A DNA stretch of 5,495 nucleotides, taken from contig JAEUIG010000697.1 in NCBI GenBank assembly GCA_016795125.1, positions 1-5,495 on the forward strand, given 5' to 3'. This stretch comes from Planctomycetaceae bacterium. GTDB lineage: Bacteria; Planctomycetota; Planctomycetia; Planctomycetales; Planctomycetaceae. Within the stretch, counting starts at the first letter, position 1. Each line of letters begins with the position of its first letter. The translations under genes and the position numbers were made by a program. Under the pieces are notes generated by a model that saw only the letters and a program-made list of their open reading frames with translations, had not been told where the DNA came from and did no database searches. Positions 1 through 5,495 of this stretch are shown one piece after another.

Positions 1-2753
1 TGCGGGCCGAGCCGACGATCTGGGCCGCGATGTACTGGTGCTCGCTGGAGGAGTACGACGAAGCAGTGCGGGTGGCCTCGCTGCTGCCGAACCCCGAAGA
101 TGTCCCGGGCGTGCTGGCCATGCGGCTATTGCAGGCCCACGAGAATGACCAGCATGAACAGGTGCTGCAGTATTGCGATGCCCTCGAGGCCGCACTGGGA
201 CCGACTCCGAACGCTGCCCGCTACAGGGCCGAAGCGCTCGACAAGTTGGGCCGCTCCGAGGCAGCCACCGCTGCCATCAGCCAGCTGCTGCGACTGGATT
301 CTGACAGTACGGCGTCGCTCGGCCGCCTCGCGCTGTCGCTGTCGGGCGACCACATCAGCCAGGTGGTCTCCGCGTGGAAGGCCGATGAGCGCTCGGCGAA
401 TGCGCGGCAGCTGGCGGAGTCGCTGATCGACTACGGCGATCTGCCGACGGCGCGCGCGCTCGTCCAGTCCATTGAGGGCGAGGCGGATCGGTCGTTCGCC
501 CTGGGGCTGTGTGCGGAGGCGGAAAACGACGACATTGAGGCGGCGAGGCTGTTTCTCAGCGCGATGCAGCAGGCTCCGGATGCTGAAACCGCGACATTGT
601 TTCGGGATCGGTACCTGACAACGATGCTGCAGCTTGGCCGCGTCGTCGAGGCATATCAGGCAGTGCCGGCGGAGCATGCCGACGCGGCGTTCCTCACGCT
701 GCTCAATCAGGACGAGGACACGTTCGAATCGTACCTCCCGATCGACCAGCAACGGTCGCTGCTGGCGGCCCACGCCGCACCAGGCGCCGACGATCCGCAT
801 TGGCACATGGCGGCCGGGGACATCGCGCAGCAGGACGGCGACCTGGCAGCCGCCATCAAATCCTATGAGCGTGGCGCGGAGCTCGTCGACAAAGAGTCCG
901 ATGAGTCGGGAGCTTCATGGATGCTGGCGTCGAAGCTGCGGTCTGCACGGGTGCGGACGCCCGATGGCTGGCGGATCGCTTTCACCGAGGCCGACGAGCC
1001 GCAGTCGGCATTCTCGGAGATCGCAGCGGCGCTGTCGTCTGCCCGAAAGTGGGACGATGTGTCGCAGCTCGTCGAGATATACGCGGCGGCGCATCCTGAA
1101 GACGTGATGGGTGAGTACTACCGTGGACTGGCGCTGCTCGAACAGGGACACCCGGCATCGGCGGAGTCCTGTCTGGTGCGGGCGCAATCCCTGCTGGAAA
1201 CTCCGCAGGACGAATGGGACTACCAGCGGGAGCAGTTTCGGGACCTGCGGATTCGCGCGTTGCTGGCGATGAACAACACCGACGCCGTCTACAAGGATGC
1301 CACGCTGGGTTCGTCGGCGTTTTCACGCCTGGAAGCCTACCTGCGGGAGAAGCATCGCGAGGGCGAACTGACGGACCTGGCGCGCCGCCGCCGCGAGGAA
1401 CAGCCTCACGATCCGGCCGGCTGGCAATGCGGGGCGACGATCGCAGCAACCGCGCGCGACGACGCAGCTCTCGCAGCGCTGCTGGACGCCGCGCCCTGGA
1501 GCGAGATCGATGTCGAGGTGCTGCAGGAGCAGGGTTACGCATGGTATCAATGGCAGGCCCTGTGGCAGCAGCGGTTCGGATGCCTGCTGCGGCTGGGCCG
1601 GTTCGATGAGGCCGAAGCGTCACTGGAGTTCCTCGAACAGGATGGAGATGAAGACTTGACCTACCAGCGGATTCTGTTGAGCGCCATGCGCGGCGACAAT
1701 GGTGAGGTCCGCCGGCTGCTGCAGGAGCGGGAACCCAGCCTGTACAATTCGCCGTTCGACGACGACGAGGCGGCTGATGTTCTCTGGAGCGATGCGTTCC
1801 GCGACATCCGCGAAGAACAACCGCCGCAGATCGCGGCGTTCATCGGCGGCCGGCAATGGATTCTGCTGCTCAAGTCCCCCCGGGCGCTGACAACCGGCGA
1901 GCTGGAAGCCCGTGTGTCTGCGGCGCTGGGACCGGCAGCCGTCGTCTCGCCGCTCGTCAATGCGAACCCGGACGATCCGCCGGCCTGGGTGGTCAACGTC
2001 GGCGAACTCCGCATGGCGGTGTGCGTTGCCGACAAGCCGTACACCGGTTCCACGCCGCCGTCGCCTGCAGACTTCGCGGATTCGGCCGACTACGAAACCG
2101 TGCGGCAGCACCTGGCGTGGCTCGAAGTCGCGGTGCTGCCGCAGTCGGGTTCGGATGAGTCGCAGGAGAATTCCCGGGTGGCGCTCCTCCTGCAGGCTCT
2201 GAGCGAAGACAACTCGCTTGCGCTCCACGATTCCGAGCACTCGCGCCTCTTCGACGCTGGTCCGGAGATGGAGGAGTATTTCGCACGGGGGATGCAGCCG
2301 TTGAGCGATGAGGAAGCCGAGCCGGTCTACCTGTCCCGCGAGGGGGATGCGGTCCAGGGGACGATGCTGTCGGAATGGCTGCGGCGTCCACTGCGCGTCT
2401 TCGCGCTGGAGCGCCATCGCGGCGCTGATCGCGAGTGGACCGTCACCATTCGTATGGCGTCCGGCGAAGTGGCCGAAACGGTCACGATGGTTGTGGAAAA
2501 GGTCGAACCGAACGAGTATGGCGGCTGGTCGTATGTGGGACGGCTGACGAGCGACTCGCAATTGCGTCCGCGACTGCGGACCGGCGAGCGGCTGACCTTC
2601 AACGACTGGGTGGTTTCGGACTGGACGATGGCGACTCCGCAAGGCCTGCGTCACGGGCTGGAAGAGGCCGAGGCGCGCTGGGAAGCGCTGCAGCAGGCAA
2701 CGCCAGCTCCGCCCGACGCCGTCGCCACGCCTGTCGGCGCTGCGGCGCCATAA
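1..2753 (+). CDS. Large TPR-like helical-repeat protein with C-terminal DUF2314-like region (5' partial)
   Basis: The frame is open from the left edge (first full codon at position 3) and ends at TAA 2751-2753. The nine codons before the first visible ATG (position 30) read as continuous helical protein, so the true start is probably upstream. Residue numbers here count from that ATG (907 aa). Residues 1 to about 590 are Ala/Leu/Glu-rich helical hairpins of TPR type. The clearest are near 43-92, 255-290 (HMAAGDIAQQDGDLAAAIKS), 360-391 (YYRGLALLEQG) and 505-540 (LLRLGRFDEAEASLEFL). From about 600 the character changes to alpha/beta (IAAFIGGRQWILLL; WVVNVGELRMAVCVA; YETVRQHLAWLEVAVL), loosely like DUF4261. 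Residues about 780-885, with the motif VVSDWTMA near 860, resemble DUF2314. A Pro/Ala-rich tail closes the protein. TPR domains usually mediate protein-protein contacts; the C-terminal families have no settled function. No membrane segment is seen, and the N-terminus is missing so secretion cannot be judged. The open frame is certain; the domain names come from memory of family patterns. Confidence 0.85.
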   Translation, partial: RAEPTIWAAMYWCSLEEYDEAVRVASLLPNPEDVPGVLAMRLLQAHENDQHEQVLQYCDALEAALGPTPNAARYRAEALDKLGRSEAATAAISQLLRLDSDSTASLGRLALSLSGDHISQVVSAWKADERSANARQLAESLIDYGDLPTARALVQSIEGEADRSFALGLCAEAENDDIEAARLFLSAMQQAPDAETATLFRDRYLTTMLQLGRVVEAYQAVPAEHADAAFLTLLNQDEDTFESYLPIDQQRSLLAAHAAPGADDPHWHMAAGDIAQQDGDLAAAIKSYERGAELVDKESDESGASWMLASKLRSARVRTPDGWRIAFTEADEPQSAFSEIAAALSSARKWDDVSQLVEIYAAAHPEDVMGEYYRGLALLEQGHPASAESCLVRAQSLLETPQDEWDYQREQFRDLRIRALLAMNNTDAVYKDATLGSSAFSRLEAYLREKHREGELTDLARRRREEQPHDPAGWQCGATIAATARDDAALAALLDAAPWSEIDVEVLQEQGYAWYQWQALWQQRFGCLLRLGRFDEAEASLEFLEQDGDEDLTYQRILLSAMRGDNGEVRRLLQEREPSLYNSPFDDDEAADVLWSDAFRDIREEQPPQIAAFIGGRQWILLLKSPRALTTGELEARVSAALGPAAVVSPLVNANPDDPPAWVVNVGELRMAVCVADKPYTGSTPPSPADFADSADYETVRQHLAWLEVAVLPQSGSDESQENSRVALLLQALSEDNSLALHDSEHSRLFDAGPEMEEYFARGMQPLSDEEAEPVYLSREGDAVQGTMLSEWLRRPLRVFALERHRGADREWTVTIRMASGEVAETVTMVVEKVEPNEYGGWSYVGRLTSDSQLRPRLRTGERLTFNDWVVSDWTMATPQGLRHGLEEAEARWEALQQATPAPPDAVATPVGAAAP

Positions 2754-2757
2754 ACTT

Positions 2758-2779
2758 CCGCGCGCCTACCGCGCTGCGG
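2758..2779 (+). other. GC-rich stem-loop between the TPR-like gene and hisA
   Basis: Four bases after the upstream stop codon, CCGCGCGC (2758-2765) can pair with GCGC (2771-2774) plus GCGG (2776-2779). This leaves one bulged T at 2775 and a 5-base loop (CTACC). The stem is entirely G-C. No T-run follows, so it is not a classical intrinsic terminator. It ends 14 bases before the hisA ATG, so it could reduce read-through, protect the upstream mRNA end or affect hisA translation. In a genome this GC-rich a stem of this size can arise by chance. Confidence 0.35.
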
Positions 2780-2793
2780 CAACGGATGACTCA

Positions 2794-3546
2794 ATGCAGA
2801 TTTTCCCGGCGATTGACCTGCGAGGCGGCAAGTGCGTGCGTCTGCGGCAGGGTGACTATGCACAGGAGACCGTGTTCGGCGACGACCCGGTCGCGATGGC
2901 CCGCCGCTGGCGCGACGACGGGGCGGAATGGCTGCATCTCGTCGACCTCGACGGCGCCAAGGCCGGCCAGCCGGTCAACCACGGTGTGATCGCCCGGATC
3001 GTCGAGGCGGTGGGAATCCCGTGCCAGGTGGGAGGAGGATTGCGCGATGAAGCGTCGATCCGGCTGCTGCTGGAGGACGTGGGCGTCCAGCGCGTGATTC
3101 TCGGAACCGCCGCGCTCAAACAGCCGCAATGGTTCGCGCAGATGACGGGGAAGTATCCCGATCGCCTGTGCCTCGGTCTCGATGCCCGCAACTCGATGGT
3201 CGCGACGGAAGGCTGGCTGGATGTTTCGCAGACCTCGGCGCTCGACCTGGCGCGGCAGTTTGCGTCGCTGCCCGTCGGCGCGATCATCTATACGAACATC
3301 GCCAACGACGGGATGATGCAGGGGATCGATCCCGGCACGCTGGCCGATTTGGCGGCGCTGGCCGATCTGGGCGCACCCGTCATTGCGTCGGGAGGCGTGA
3401 CGACTGCGAAAGACCTGCACCGCCTGCGGGCGATCGAGACGGAGCATCCACAACTCAACGGCGCGATCGTCGGGCGGGCGCTGTACGAGGGAACGCTCAC
3501 GCTGCCGGAGGCGATCGCCGCGGGCGTAGGTCAGGCTCCCGCCTGA
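2794..3546 (+). CDS. hisA: 1-(5-phosphoribosyl)-5-[(5-phosphoribosylamino)methylideneamino]imidazole-4-carboxamide isomerase (HisA)
   Basis: HisA catalyses the Amadori-type isomerisation of ProFAR to PRFAR, the fourth step of histidine biosynthesis, in the cytoplasm. The 250-residue product has the normal family length and a complete (beta/alpha)8 barrel. It opens MQIFPAIDLRGGKCVRLRQG. Asp8 and Asp130 (in GLDAR) match the two catalytic aspartates. Phosphate-binding motifs are present: VGGGLR (79-84), ASGGVTT (198-204) and IVGRALYEG (225-233). The YTNIANDGMMQG loop (166-177) matches the family's T-D-I-x-x-D-G segment except for Asn in place of Asp at 168; Thr167 and the DG pair are kept. The ATG at 2794 gives the canonical N-terminus; only a weak GGA lies about 8 bases upstream. 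The gene lies 40 bp after the TPR-like gene on the same strand. No other his gene is in view. The closest paralogue, HisF, is excluded by the AIDLRGGKCVRL start. TrpF/PriA-type dual activity cannot be ruled out from sequence alone, but nothing suggests it. Confidence 0.97.
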   Translation: MQIFPAIDLRGGKCVRLRQGDYAQETVFGDDPVAMARRWRDDGAEWLHLVDLDGAKAGQPVNHGVIARIVEAVGIPCQVGGGLRDEASIRLLLEDVGVQRVILGTAALKQPQWFAQMTGKYPDRLCLGLDARNSMVATEGWLDVSQTSALDLARQFASLPVGAIIYTNIANDGMMQGIDPGTLADLAALADLGAPVIASGGVTTAKDLHRLRAIETEHPQLNGAIVGRALYEGTLTLPEAIAAGVGQAPA

Positions 3547-3550
3547 CGCA

Positions 3551-3581
3551 ATTCGCATGGGTCGCGTAACGACGAGCGAAT
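3551..3581. terminator. Possible bidirectional terminator stem-loop in the convergent hisA / transporter gap
   Basis: ATTCGC (3551-3556) pairs with GCGAAT (3576-3581), and inside it GTCG (3561-3564) pairs with CGAC (3570-3573). The internal loop is 4/2 bases and the apical loop is CGTAA. The structure lies in the 62-bp gap between the stop codons of two convergent genes, where a shared terminator would be expected. There is no T-tract on either side and the stem is short and interrupted, so the call rests mainly on position. Confidence 0.3.
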
Positions 3582-3608
3582 GGTTCGCGGTCACGAGGGC
3601 GGACTCCA

Positions 3609-4922
3609 TCAGGCACAGCCTGACCTACCGGACTCGCGGACGCCGAGGAACCACAGCGGGGCGGTGATTCGTCCCAGCAGGGATGCGGCGAACACGATCT
3701 GGAACGGGCCAAGCACCAGACCGGCGATGTTCACGCTGGCCGAATCGAGCAGGAGGTCGTCGAGCCACAGGCCGCCGCACAGTCCGGCGAGGCCGGCCAG
3801 CAGGCCGCCGACCTGCCGGAAGAGTCCCAGCTGCAGCGTATTGTCGGTGGCGGGCGCGAGTCGCAGCACGAGGTTCTGCTGACAGACGTTGATGATGCCG
3901 AACAGCCCCCACAGCGCATAAGCGCCGAACAGCAGCCACCAGGTCTGGGGCGTGGCGGACATCAGGAACAGCAGCGCCGGACTGACGGTCCACAAGGCCA
4001 GCATAAGGGGCCGGCGGTCTCCATAGCGGTCGGACATCCGGCCGGCAAGCACTGCCAACGGAAGCTGCAGTACGAGCATGACGCTCGACAGGACGTAGTA
4101 GCGGCTCAGGGGTACATGCAGCACTTCGACCTGGAACTTGAAGATTGCTGCCTGCGACAGTCCCTGCGCCAACGCCAGCCACCAGCTGCCGGCGAGCACG
4201 CGGCGCAACGAACGATCCGCCAGGATTCGCGGCAGCAGCGACCACGATTGCAGGCTGGATGACGCCGTACGTCGGGGCACATCGGGCAGCCGCCACAAGG
4301 GCACGATGGAACCGAGGGCCAGCACGCCTCCGGCAATAAAAATGGCCGCGAAGGACCAGTCTCTGGCGCCGTCGGGAAGCTGTTTCAGCCAGCGCTCACG
4401 CGTCATTGCGGCCGCGACCGGCACGATCAGCGAGACGACGATGGTCGACATCTGGCGCGCTGCAAAGAACCGGCCCCATTGCCGCTCCGGCGCCAGGTCC
4501 GACAGCCAGGAGAGATACGCCACGAACGACAGTCCCTGGCAGGCGTACCAGACGGCGACGCTCGTCACGATGATCCAGAACGGATCAACGCCTTCCGGTC
4601 GCAGCGCGGGGAATGCCATCGCGGGAATAACAAGGGCCGCCAGCCGCCCGATGATCAGCAGTGCCATCCAGGCGCGTTTGCGTCCGCCGAAGGTATCCAC
4701 CACAGGGCGCGCGAACACTCCCAGAGACTCGGCCACCTCGGGCGCCACCTGCAGGAGCGCGAACAGGGCGGCCGACGGGCGGAATTCGTTGGCGAAGTAG
4801 TACAGGAACCCGCCGGTGCTCAGCACGTTTCCGGTGGAGAACAGCATCTGGCCGATGACGACGCGGCGCGTAACGCGAGCGATCGAAGCACTGGCGGGGG
4901 GCGACACGTCCTGGTTGGCCAC
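3609..4922 (-). CDS. Major facilitator superfamily (MFS) transporter, substrate unknown
   Basis: The 437-residue product is an inner-membrane secondary transporter of MFS type, with roughly 12 hydrophobic helices (about 22-44, 52-70, 84-105, 116-138, 157-173, 190-210, 243-262, 275-295, 304-322, 326-346, 368-386 and 398-420). Motif A-like cytoplasmic loops occur in both halves: PVVDTFGGRKR (73-83) after TM2 and GRMSDRYGDRRP (294-305) after TM8. This is the internal duplication expected of the family. The segment WLSDLAPERQWGRFFAARQ (139-157) follows TM4, as in many MFS proteins. The first in-frame start is GTG at 4922-4920. The frame is open upstream only to a TAA at 4991-4989 and holds no ATG, GTG or TTG there. 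The ATG at 4933-4931 is out of frame. A second GTG is codon 6; the first ATG is codon 26, at the edge of TM1, so it is less likely. No Shine-Dalgarno is visible. Substrate cannot be inferred. The gene diverges from a putative kinase and converges on hisA. Confidence 0.9.
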   Translation of the reverse strand: MANQDVSPPASASIARVTRRVVIGQMLFSTGNVLSTGGFLYYFANEFRPSAALFALLQVAPEVAESLGVFARPVVDTFGGRKRAWMALLIIGRLAALVIPAMAFPALRPEGVDPFWIIVTSVAVWYACQGLSFVAYLSWLSDLAPERQWGRFFAARQMSTIVVSLIVPVAAAMTRERWLKQLPDGARDWSFAAIFIAGGVLALGSIVPLWRLPDVPRRTASSSLQSWSLLPRILADRSLRRVLAGSWWLALAQGLSQAAIFKFQVEVLHVPLSRYYVLSSVMLVLQLPLAVLAGRMSDRYGDRRPLMLALWTVSPALLFLMSATPQTWWLLFGAYALWGLFGIINVCQQNLVLRLAPATDNTLQLGLFRQVGGLLAGLAGLCGGLWLDDLLLDSASVNIAGLVLGPFQIVFAASLLGRITAPLWFLGVRESGRSGCA

Positions 4923-5042
4923 GCGGCGATCATGCGGCGGCGGCGGGCCGGATTCAAGCGACAGCGTTTCCTGAGCCGGACAGCCGGGTTACATTGGGCG
5001 AGGTCATCGAGTCATGAAAAGTTGCTCGAGCTCGCACGGTCC

Positions 5043-5166
5043 AAATCTCGAAATCCGAACTTCGCAGGGTTGATCGTTTATGGTTGATCGAGAACGGCAG
5101 TCAGGTTCTTTCGATCAACCATCAACCATAAACGATCAACCCAATTCGAATTCCGATTTTCGGATT
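5043..5166. repeat. Extended imperfect inverted repeat surrounding the heptad hairpin (possible miniature mobile or palindromic element)
   Basis: Outside the near-perfect hairpin, the flanks also mirror each other. The left flank (5043-5064, containing TCGAAATCCGAACTTCG) aligns with the reverse complement of the right flank (about 5146-5166, containing CGAATTCCGATTTTCGG). By hand the match is about 18 of 23 columns, with small gaps. The whole unit of about 125 bp is a lower-GC island and encodes nothing. I see no target-site duplication or transposase, so a mobile origin is only a possibility. A host regulatory structure would look similar. Confidence 0.5.
5067..5142. repeat. Long inverted repeat made of heptads, arms of 25 and 32 bases
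   Basis: The left arm 5067-5091 (GGGTTGATCGTTTATGGTTG followed by ATCGA) matches the reverse complement of the right arm 5111-5142 at every base, except that the right arm has 7 extra bases. After the leading GGG, both arms are runs of 7-base units. The left arm has TTGATCG, TTTATGG, TTGATCG. The right arm (complement) has TTGATCG, TTTATGG, TTGATGG, TTGATCG. The asymmetry is therefore exactly one unit. Between the arms, GAAC (5092-5095) can pair with GTTC (5105-5108), closing a 9-base loop. As RNA or cruciform DNA this would be a very stable hairpin with one 7-base bulge. It lies between divergent genes, so it does not terminate either of them. Confidence 0.93.
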
Positions 5167-5214
5167 CGTGATCGCAGGCGTCACCCTTTCCATTGAGCAG
5201 TTGTCTCTGGCGGC

Positions 5215-5495
5215 ATGGACACGGAACGCAATCTGCTGTTCGGCATCCTGGCGCATCAGGCGGGGCTCGTCGACGGCCCCGCGCTGTCGGAGTCGATCCA
5301 CGCCTGGTCGGCGGATGGCGGCGGTTCCCTGACGGACGTCCTGTCCCAGCGCAGCCGCATCGAGCAGGCCGGGCAGGCGCAGGTGGCGGCGCTGGTCGAC
5401 GACGTGGTCCGGGACCATGGCGGCGATACCCCGCGGGCGCTGGCGACGACCATCGATCTGTGGTCCCGGTCCGTGGCGCCTGCGGAGTCGGTCCG
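5215..5495 (+). CDS. Putative planctomycete-type serine/threonine protein kinase, N-terminal part only (3' partial)
   Basis: The frame runs from ATG 5215 to the right edge (93 complete codons plus 2 bases) without a stop. The visible residues are the N-terminal extension only: MDTERNLLFGILAHQAGLVD, then HAW at about 31-33, a hydrophobic helix pair, and VVRDHGGDTPRALATTIDL at about 68-86. From memory, planctomycete serine/threonine kinases often begin with a region of this pattern (RNLLFGILALQ..., AW, LGQIL-like helix, HGGD, SLA) before the catalytic domain. The kinase glycine loop, catalytic Lys and HRD/DFG motifs would lie outside the window, so enzymatic activity is not shown. An in-frame TGA at 5194-5196, with no start codon between it and 5215, makes this ATG the first possible start. 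No Shine-Dalgarno precedes it. It diverges from the MFS gene across a repeat-bearing region. If it is not a kinase, it is another protein carrying the same N-terminal module. Confidence 0.75.
   Translation, partial: MDTERNLLFGILAHQAGLVDGPALSESIHAWSADGGGSLTDVLSQRSRIEQAGQAQVAALVDDVVRDHGGDTPRALATTIDLWSRSVAPAESV

Larger units (their letters stand above)
4923..5214. other. Divergent intergenic region between the MFS transporter and the putative kinase
   Basis: This 292-bp stretch must hold the 5' signals for both diverging genes, but I find no convincing -35/-10 pair or Shine-Dalgarno on either strand. Next to the transporter start is a short CGG run (about 4935-4946). Positions roughly 5031-5170 are clearly lower in GC than their surroundings and contain the inverted-repeat structure listed separately. 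The 45 bases just before the kinase start (5170-5214) show no structure I recognise. No credible small ORF or RNA gene was seen. Confidence 0.7.

Noticed and set aside
982..1623. Minus-strand open frame of 213 codons opposite the TPR-like gene
   Set aside because: Its composition is dominated by Arg, Pro and Ala, as expected for a GC-rich shadow frame; it has no plausible domain.
1620..2654. Long minus-strand open frame (344 codons) opposite the 3' part of the TPR-like gene
   Set aside because: It lies entirely within a real coding gene, is rich in Arg/His/Pro typical of antisense frames in GC-rich DNA, and shows no domain pattern.
2791..3609. Minus-strand open frame of 272 codons covering hisA
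   Set aside because: It is the antisense shadow of a well-supported hisA; the protein is Arg-rich without recognisable motifs.
4931..4933. ATG on the minus strand just upstream of the transporter GTG as its start
   Set aside because: It is out of frame with the transporter and cannot initiate it.
5022..5034. Overlapping palindromes GCTCGAGC and CGAGCTCG as an operator
   Set aside because: They are short GC-rich self-complementary words that are common by chance, with no second copy nearby.
4138..5087. Plus-strand open frames (4138-4800 and 4479-5087) opposite the transporter
   Set aside because: They run antisense to a clear 12-helix MFS gene. One merely ends in the repeat, which gives it the tail GLIVYG by chance of the palindrome.
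5067..5142. The inverted repeat as an intrinsic terminator
   Set aside because: The flanking genes diverge, so neither needs a terminator here, and no T-run follows the stem on either strand.
5067..5142. The heptad repeats as a CRISPR array
   Set aside because: The units are 7 bases long with no spacers and an inverted arrangement, which does not fit a CRISPR array.
5122..5418. Minus-strand open frame also ending in GLIVYG
   Set aside because: It mirrors the palindrome at its end and is otherwise the antisense of the kinase N-terminus. The matching tail peptide comes from the inverted repeat, not from related genes.

Overview
This GC-rich window is most probably from a planctomycete (Planctomycetota). 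The main evidence is the partial gene at the right edge. Its first residues (ERNLLFGILA.Q, then HAW, then a 'HGGD' block followed by 'ALA') resemble the N-terminal extension that I recall as characteristic of planctomycete serine/threonine kinases. The absence of clear Shine-Dalgarno sites and the large tetratricopeptide-type protein fit this, but no ribosomal or other phylogenetic marker is present, so the assignment is an inference.

Layout. (1) Positions 1-2753, plus strand: the 3' part of a very large helical-repeat (TPR-like) protein whose start lies before the window. Its C-terminal third appears to hold a different alpha/beta region, ending in a module that resembles DUF2314. (2) After a 40-bp gap containing a GC-rich hairpin, hisA (2794-3546, plus) encodes the phosphoribosylformimino isomerase of histidine biosynthesis. 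It is intact and is the most secure call here. (3) A 62-bp convergent gap holds a modest stem-loop. (4) 3609-4922, minus: a complete 12-helix major facilitator superfamily transporter that probably starts at GTG. (5) 4923-5214: a 292-bp divergent intergenic region, the only substantial non-coding stretch. It contains a long, almost perfect inverted repeat built from heptads whose two arms differ by exactly one 7-bp unit. Weaker, lower-GC outer inverted repeats surround it. (6) 5215 to the end, plus: the first 93 codons of the putative kinase; its catalytic domain lies beyond the window.

Functional links. The TPR-like gene and hisA are co-directional and could share a transcript, although the hairpin between them may interrupt it. 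No other his gene is visible, so hisA appears to be separated from the rest of its pathway here. The transporter and the kinase diverge from one shared intergenic region and could be co-regulated, but nothing in the sequence proves it. I see no CRISPR array, tRNA, rRNA, transposase, phage gene or recognisable defence system. The most unusual item is the heptad-built inverted repeat.
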